A DNA stretch of 64,000 nucleotides from Macrocybe gigantea (Eukaryota; Basidiomycota; Agaricomycetes; Agaricales; Callistosporiaceae), in the NCBI GenBank assembly GCA_011319805.1, contig SJRY01000283.1:1-64000 (forward strand). Direction: 5' to 3'. Positions 58,615 through 64,000 of this stretch are shown here, in pieces. How positions within the stretch are numbered: position 1 is the first letter of the stretch; the number at the start of each line of letters is the position of its first letter. The notes below the pieces were generated by a model that saw only the letters and a list, made by a program, of their open reading frames with translations, was not told the DNA's origin and ran no database searches. The translations under genes were made by a program, and so were the position numbers.

Positions 58615-59202
58615 ATGAGTTGTTCATTAGAGAAAGATCTCAGCAACGTCGTCCGCGGATTAAAGGCCGCCATCAACAACCCCAATGTTTCCGAGGAGGC
58701 AAAGGAGCGCGATTATGAACGCCTCCAGGAGATGGGCTTTGATCTCCACCAGCGTGCCCATCGGAGTGGTATGGCAGCTTGGCACGTCTCTCTTTTCGTG
58801 TTTTGTATCGCATTCAGTATACTTCACCTTCCTCACAGGTGGTCACAAGGCCGCCATCAAGAGTAAATGGCTCGAGAACGTTATACAATTGGTTTGACTG
58901 GGCTCCTTGGCTTTTATAGACCCAAACGTGTCCGCCGAAGCCAAACCGTGTCCGCCGAAGCCAAACAACGCTCCCGTCGTGTCCTGGAAGGCAAGGCAGC
59001 TATGCATTCCCAAACAAAGCAAGTAGACATCGGCAAAAAGAGCCCTGATAATATCCCTAGCCAACACAAGGTTGATATGAAGAGTAAGAGCCTAGTTCCC
59101 TTTGATATTTCATATCTGAGCCACGATTCTACAGACACCAGATTCTCCGAAAAAATCAAAGAACATGCCGCAGATCCCGTCGAAGACCTTACTCCACAGT
59201 GA
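58615..59202 (+). CDS. Con-6-like protein with disrupted second repeat
   Basis: Relative of conidiation-specific protein 6, a small hydrophilic stress/dormancy protein. Exon 1 (58615-58768) holds the first Con-6 repeat, GLKAAINNPNVSEEAKERD. A second exon (58839-58862) gives G-G-H-K-A-A-I-K, and exon 3 from 58920 gives N-P-N-V-S-A-E-A-K. There a 20-base unit is present twice in tandem (about 58928-58967), shifting the frame by one and leading to TAG 59024-59026. With a single copy the frame would continue QRSRRVLEGKAAMHSQTKQ to the TGA at 59202. So this is either a truncated product or an artefact. Confidence 0.68.
58928..58967 (+). repeat. 20-base perfect tandem duplication in Con-6 exon
   Basis: The 20-base unit beginning GTGTCCGCCGAAGCC occurs twice directly in tandem. 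Being 20 and not 21 bases, it shifts the frame inside the second Con-6 repeat. Confidence 0.85.
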
Positions 59203-59514
59203 TTTGGCGACATTGATCTCTCCTGACGTTGCTTTGTATTCCACATCTCTTTCTACAGATATTTTCTTCTGTAATAGTCATAAATATAATCTAGTGCACA
59301 ATCATGTGCGTTTGATTGTGGATATATCGTCATGGGCCAGTCCAAATGATGTCATTTAAACTAAGAAGGCAACTCTGGTGCCTTTTCTGGCTCCACGCCA
59401 AAACCACACTATTTAAACTTCGCCTCGTCCCATTTCACGTATTCCCTCTTTTTCCCCTCTTCTATTATCTCCCATCGTTTCACACGTACATACAACGACT
59501 TTCTGAACCTGAAC

Positions 59515-60064
59515 ATGTCTTCTCGTACGTCGTCCCTACTCTGCTCCACCCACCCCTTTCGCTGATTACTGCCCGCTGTTGGTGACGCAGAGGACAACAA
59601 GAACCCGAACAACATTGCCGGTGGATTCAAAGCTACCATGCACAACCCCAATGCGTCAGAGGAGGCTAAGGAAAGTGCCGCCCAGCGCCTTCATGAGATG
59701 GGCTCTGGGGGGCATGACAACGCGTCCGGTGGTATTAAATCGAGCGCCAGTCGCGGCGGGAACATGGCCAACTCGCAGTCTGGCCACGACATTCATGGTG
59801 GTAGGTTTCTTGTCTGTATATGCGCCCATACATGAACTCGACTTGAAACATTGGCAGTCAATGTCCAGGGCGCGGAGGATGCAGGCGTCGATATGAGTGG
59901 AAAGAATCCAGGCAACGTAATTGGCGGGTTCAAGGCCACGCTCAAAAGTACGACATGCCGTCTTTCCCTGCGCAGCTACTGATATGGGACCTTTCGTAGA
60001 TCCGAATGCTTCTGAGGACGCGAAACAGCACGCCTCGGATGTGTTGGATAAAATGACGAATTAG
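59515..60064 (+). CDS. Con-6 family protein
   Basis: Intact neighbour and paralogue. Four exons: 59515-59524 (M-S-S), 59591-59800, 59858-59947 and 60000-60064, all GT-AG. Two Con-6 repeats are clear: NIAGGFKATMHNPNASEEAK and NVIGGFKATLKNPNASEDAK, the second interrupted by an intron in A-A-T. A Gly/Ser/Asn-rich linker joins them. About 124 residues, without signal peptide. Con-6 proteins accumulate in spores and under starvation in ascomycetes; the mushroom role is less known. The introns split both Con-6 genes at the same place (K/N-P-N), which supports tandem duplication. Confidence 0.88.
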
Positions 60065-60347
60065 ACTACTATTTTAGCTTCTGGCGTATCGCTCGCGACA
60101 TGGACGCTATGGTCGTTCCGGATGTACTGTATGATTGAAATTTTATATTTATGTCTATGATCATAGATTCCCCTGATTATGCACGCATGCATTGGCTTGC
60201 AGGCGAGGGTTGGTATGAAACCATGCCTTCATCAAAAATAGTTCATTATGTACATCATGATCCGGAATCTCATCAAGACAAATAGAAACTACAATGAAAA
60301 CAAAAAAATCTTTATCGTAAAAAAAAAAACAGAAAGTGGGGTTAGAC

Positions 60348-62598
60348 TCATGCTGTTTCTTTTTCTTCGATAGATGCAGAACGTTTTGACCCAGGAATTG
60401 TCTTTGACTTCTCGACAACTTCCTGAAGCGTCTTCTTTCCGATGTGTTTTCCAATCCTCCACGCCGTGAACACGTTTCCTTGTTGGAAGATTTCCTCAAC
60501 TTCCTCAAGCGAGCGGCCGACCGTCTCCGGGTACATGAACAGCACGTGAATGAACGCGGCAAAATTGAACGTGCCAAAAATGAAGTACGTCTTCCAAGCG
60601 ATCGTCGCGAGACCAGGCGGCACAGCGAACGCGAGCGCGGTGTTGAAGAGCCAGTTGGTCGCTGTGGCGAGCGAGACGGCTTTTCCGCGCACTTTGAGGG
60701 AGTACTGCGATGCAAAGGCTCAGTGAGCTTTCAATCTCTGTGGGAGCGTGCAAAAGTAACGAACGAGTTCGGCCGGGTACGTCCATGAGACGGGACCCAT
60801 CGTGATGGCGAAGCTGCAGACGAACAGGTACGAGCACACGATGATCGCCTTCGTCGCAGGGTCGTTGTTCGTGATCACCCATATAGCTTAGAGAAGATGA
60901 AAGAATCAGTAATCATCTCTTGCCAGCTGGCGTTACGTGCTCACTGCTGTCGTCCACCACGCCCCAGTGCCCGAAGCGCGCCTGGAGGCCCCCGACTAGG
61001 AAGAGGAAGAAGCCCATGAGGAGCGTGCCGATCAGGAGCATAGGGCGGCGGCCCCATTTGTCGATGTAGATGATTGCGGGCACTGTCGCGACGCAAGGTC
61101 GTCAGCGAAGGACCTCTTTTGTGTTGAAATTGGAGCAAGGACTCACCGGTGAGAGCGACGTTAAGGACATATTGCACAGCCTAGACATAAGACTGTCGGT
61201 CAAGACAGAAAGACGCAGGAGATGTGGGCGCTCACATCGGCGATGAGATTACCACGACGTCCGGTCAAACCAGCACCCTGGAACACGTAGATGATATAGT
61301 ACCTGTCCCACCCGACGTTAAACAGATGCGCCCTACGTAAGCCAACTCGAAAGGAAACGCACATCATGACGTTCATGCCGGTCAGCTGAGACCACATCTG
61401 CAAGCAGCACCCGAGGAGGACGCGGCGAGGGTTTCCGCCCTTGAGCAAATCGAGGTACGATTTTGCGCCCTCGGTACGCTCGTAGTAGACTTGTTGCTTG
61501 ATTTCCTCGTACTCGAGCACAACCAGCTCGTTCGTCTTGTCGCCGCCGCCGTGCAGGTCCGCCAGCACCTGAAGCGCCTCATCCTCTCTGCCCGCAGGCA
61601 ACACGTCAGCATGAAGATAAGTGGGGGTACTGAGGAGACTTGCCTTCCTTTGTCAAAGAGGTACCGCGGGCTCTCGGGGAAGACGAGCATGCCGAGGCTG
61701 AGCACGATGGCGGGAATCATTTGCAGGCCCCATGGTATGCGGAACGAGGCGACGCCGTCGATGTAGGAGCACCCGAATTGGATGAAGTACTGGATGAGAA
61801 TACCCCACGTGATTGACCTGGCGAGAGTTGGCGGAGATAGTTATCAGGACAGGCGAGTCACGCACCATTGTTGAAGTGAGACCATGCGACCACGGATAGA
61901 AGGTGCCGTAATTTCGGATTGATAGATGGGAACGACTGCACTGGACAGACCGACTGACACACCACTGACGACGCGGCCGACGACGAGCATGCCACGGTTC
62001 TATGACGGCCAAGGTTTACCGATGCCGATACCCAAAAAAAGAGCGTGTGAACAGTTCACTTACGACAGAGGCGCATTGCAGGATGGAGCCGATGACCCAG
62101 ACGATGCCGGCAAGGATGATAGTCCTTCTGCGACCCAGCCGGTCCGCGAGTTGGGTGACCATGAGCGCGCCTGCGAGCGAACCGGCGGGCATGCTCGCGA
62201 CGATGGCGCCTTGCGCTCCGGGGCCAGGCTAGCGAAGATAAAATTCAATGTGACGGAGAAGATGAATGATGATGAAGCGTGTCAGATGACGGCGACAGTG
62301 ACGGATGGAAGGATGAATGTCTACTGACGTTGCCGAACGTGGTCTTGTAGGCCGAATTCTGGAGACGATGTGCGAAATGAATGAACGAACGTCGACTAAG
62401 TTAGAAAAAAGGGCTTACACTCAAGACGGCGGACATGGACGAGATGTCCAGACCGAAGAGGCCACCACCGATACATGCGAACGAGCCTACGATGTACTAG
62501 AAACACATCAGGAAAGGTACGCGCAGGCAGCAAAAGCGACGACGACTCACTGGATTCGACGCTATACGGGCGCTGTACTTCACAGTGGTTTGAGTCAT
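60348..62598 (-). CDS. MFS sugar transporter
   Basis: Twelve-segment sugar/H+ symporter of the fungal hexose transporter class. It starts at ATG 62598 (MTQTTVKYSARIASNP), then an intron to YIVGSFACIGGGLFGLDISS. Visible: QLADRLGRRRTI, RGMLVVGRVVSGVSVGLSSA, VPIYQSEITAPSIRGRMVSL with the following QQW, FPESPRYLFDKGR, QLTGMNVMMYYIIYVFQGAG, YIDKWGRRPML, MGPVSWTYPAELY, KVRGKAVSLATATNWLFNTA and the signature PETVGRSLEEVEEIF. About 530 residues over roughly nine exons, no frame damage noticed. The C-terminal tail is basic and Ser/Glu-rich. Substrate cannot be read from sequence. The start could lie further up at an ATG near 62735 through another exon. Confidence 0.9.
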
Positions 62599-64000
62599 GA
62601 TCACTCACTTCAGAGACACGGCCGAGACTTACACCCATCTTCGCTAGTCAGTTACTGCTTCGGGGGCTGAGAAATGCCAACGAATGGCGGAAGGGCGAAG
62701 AGCGAGGATAAGCCGAAAGAAGGCATTTTCTGACCGCTGCTCCACTATTTATTGCATCCTCCCCGTGTGTACGCACGCGCCCCCTTTCCTCCGGCTTGCG
62801 GGACTTGGAGATGTTTGACAGGACGGGTAATTAGAGTCGATTTCCACCCCAACACGTTAAGCGTTCTATTTTTTGTTCGTATCCCCAAAGGACATATGTG
62901 CAGGGCTCCCCTGGTCACGCGTCTGAGATTTCGCAAAAATAAAGTTTTCTTGAAACCTGGTCGATTTGTTTGCAAGTAGAGGCCCTCAGTATCGCGATAG
63001 CAGTCGTTTTGAACACGATCGCACCGCTGGTAAGCTTTGCACAATCCGGGCTGCGACGAGCCTCGGTCAGGAATGGGCCAGAGCTTCCCGTAGGGAAAAA
63101 GACCCCGACCGACTATCCTGGAGAAAGAAGCTGGATCCAGCATCAGATCTATCAGAAGCGCCAAATGACAAACGGCAACGGGTGGCGAGATTTCCCACTT
63201 TACATACCTCCGCGCTGCACGAGGCCATCGGTCATGAGGTCCTTGCTGGACGTCCATGCTGTCCGGTTTCCGGGTCTGGCTCTGTTCTGCCAGGCTCGAG
63301 TAAGCTCAGGACTCTGCAGGCCGATCTTTGTGTAACTTTAGAGGGCAGTGCCATGTACACCCTTACGAGCAGAGTTGATGCCGGATATCGAAGGTGATAT
63401 ATGACCCCCGATGTTAGCAAAAAGAAAGAAAAAGACAAAAGGCGGAATTGACGGCCCGGCGGCGAAGCTCAATGGTAACCATGCACAAATAACGCCAAAT
63501 ATGGGTGGGTTGTCAGTCTGACATGGCGACTTGTGTTCCGAGAAGACTGGGAACAAGTACCTTTTTTTTCTTTTTGTCCAACTCAATTTGATCTTTCTCG
63601 ATGTCCTCAATGGTAGGCGTGCTCATCGGACACGACAATCTGCTCATAGACTCGAGCGAACGGCAGACCTATTTGTTCGCGCATCCCAAGCTGATTGCTC
63701 CGGGCGCCTATGATGCCTGGTGATCTGCAAACCAGAAAAGAAAATACGGCCCATCAAAACAGTACACGCAGTACGTCACGATACCTCCATTTTCTCGTGC
63801 CGAAGACAAAGGATTCCTTGAAAATGCCACCTTGTCCATGCCAGGCACGAATAGAGCATCCACACCATCGATCTCGTCCTTCAGGATAAGAAATGCATGT
63901 CAGCAACGATTCTGTCTCAAGCAACCGGCCACGGATCTTGATCTGTTTCTAATCTCGGCCACTGACCACCATGCTCCGAAAACATACCTGTGAGTAGACA
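62599..64000. other. Right-hand end, no gene resolved
   Basis: Promoter of the sugar transporter and about 1.2 kb beyond. A minus-strand ATG at 63626 opens a 22-codon exon, MSTPTIEDIEKDQIELD then five Lys, ending at a GTACTT donor, and the plus strand has an equally short opening over the same bases. Neither can be followed further, so no gene is called. Confidence 0.35.

Noticed and set aside
1..64000. tRNA genes, rRNA and CRISPR arrays
   Set aside because: No cloverleaf-like T-loop with matching acceptor arms, no rRNA-like sequence and no regularly spaced repeats were seen.

Overview
This window looks like nuclear DNA of a mushroom-forming basidiomycete (Agaricomycetes). Genes are dense on both strands, introns are many and short (about 45-90 bases), and the families are typical of that group: DUF6534 membrane proteins, DUF6699 proteins, a Pil1-like eisosome protein, Con-6 stress proteins, an aryl-alcohol-oxidase-like GMC oxidoreductase, a Ppo-type fatty acid dioxygenase/P450 and small secreted cysteine-rich proteins. 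I saw no rRNA, tRNA, CRISPR array or complete transposon. All identifications come from reading the translations, splice signals and remembered family features; no search was run.

Layout. 0-2 kb: a ParB-like gene that runs off into non-coding DNA holding a 28-base perfect palindrome. 2.9-7.4 kb: PIG-X (GPI anchor synthesis), a divergent Ser/Pro-rich protein, and a Pil1-like gene. 7.5-9.1, 16.6-18.1, 22.2-23.7 and 44.1-45.6 kb: four DUF6534 paralogues, all on the minus strand, with conserved intron positions. Between them lie a DUF6699 gene (11.3-12.9), a multi-pass membrane protein (14.0-15.7), the GMC oxidoreductase (19.5-21.8), a Kre6/Skn1-type glucan synthesis gene (23.9-26.6), an FCP1-like HAD protein (27.3-28.5), a DUF2235 hydrolase (30.4-32.5), the Ppo gene (33.2-38.0), a PX-domain protein (38.2-39.0), a second DUF6699 gene and another membrane protein (41.3-43.3). 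46.6-50 kb: a conserved small fungal protein and a long Pro/Ser-rich protein. 50.2-55.8 kb: an FAD monooxygenase, three tandem small secreted Cys-rich proteins and a short-chain dehydrogenase. 56.7-62.6 kb: a Cys-rich-tail protein, two Con-6 genes and a sugar transporter.

Themes. Cell surface and wall functions recur (PIG-X, Pil1, Kre6, the transporter, small secreted proteins), as do oxidative enzymes (GMC, Ppo, FAD monooxygenase, SDR). I see no coherent biosynthetic cluster. The most unusual features are: (1) at least nine otherwise well-conserved genes carry apparent single-base deletions, never insertions, which suggests uncorrected long-read errors or widespread decay; (2) several probable GC-AG introns and microexons as short as 5 and 13 bases; (3) the DUF6534 paralogue set; (4) a tandem family of three 70-72 residue secreted proteins with six conserved cysteines and an invariant Arg-Gln motif.
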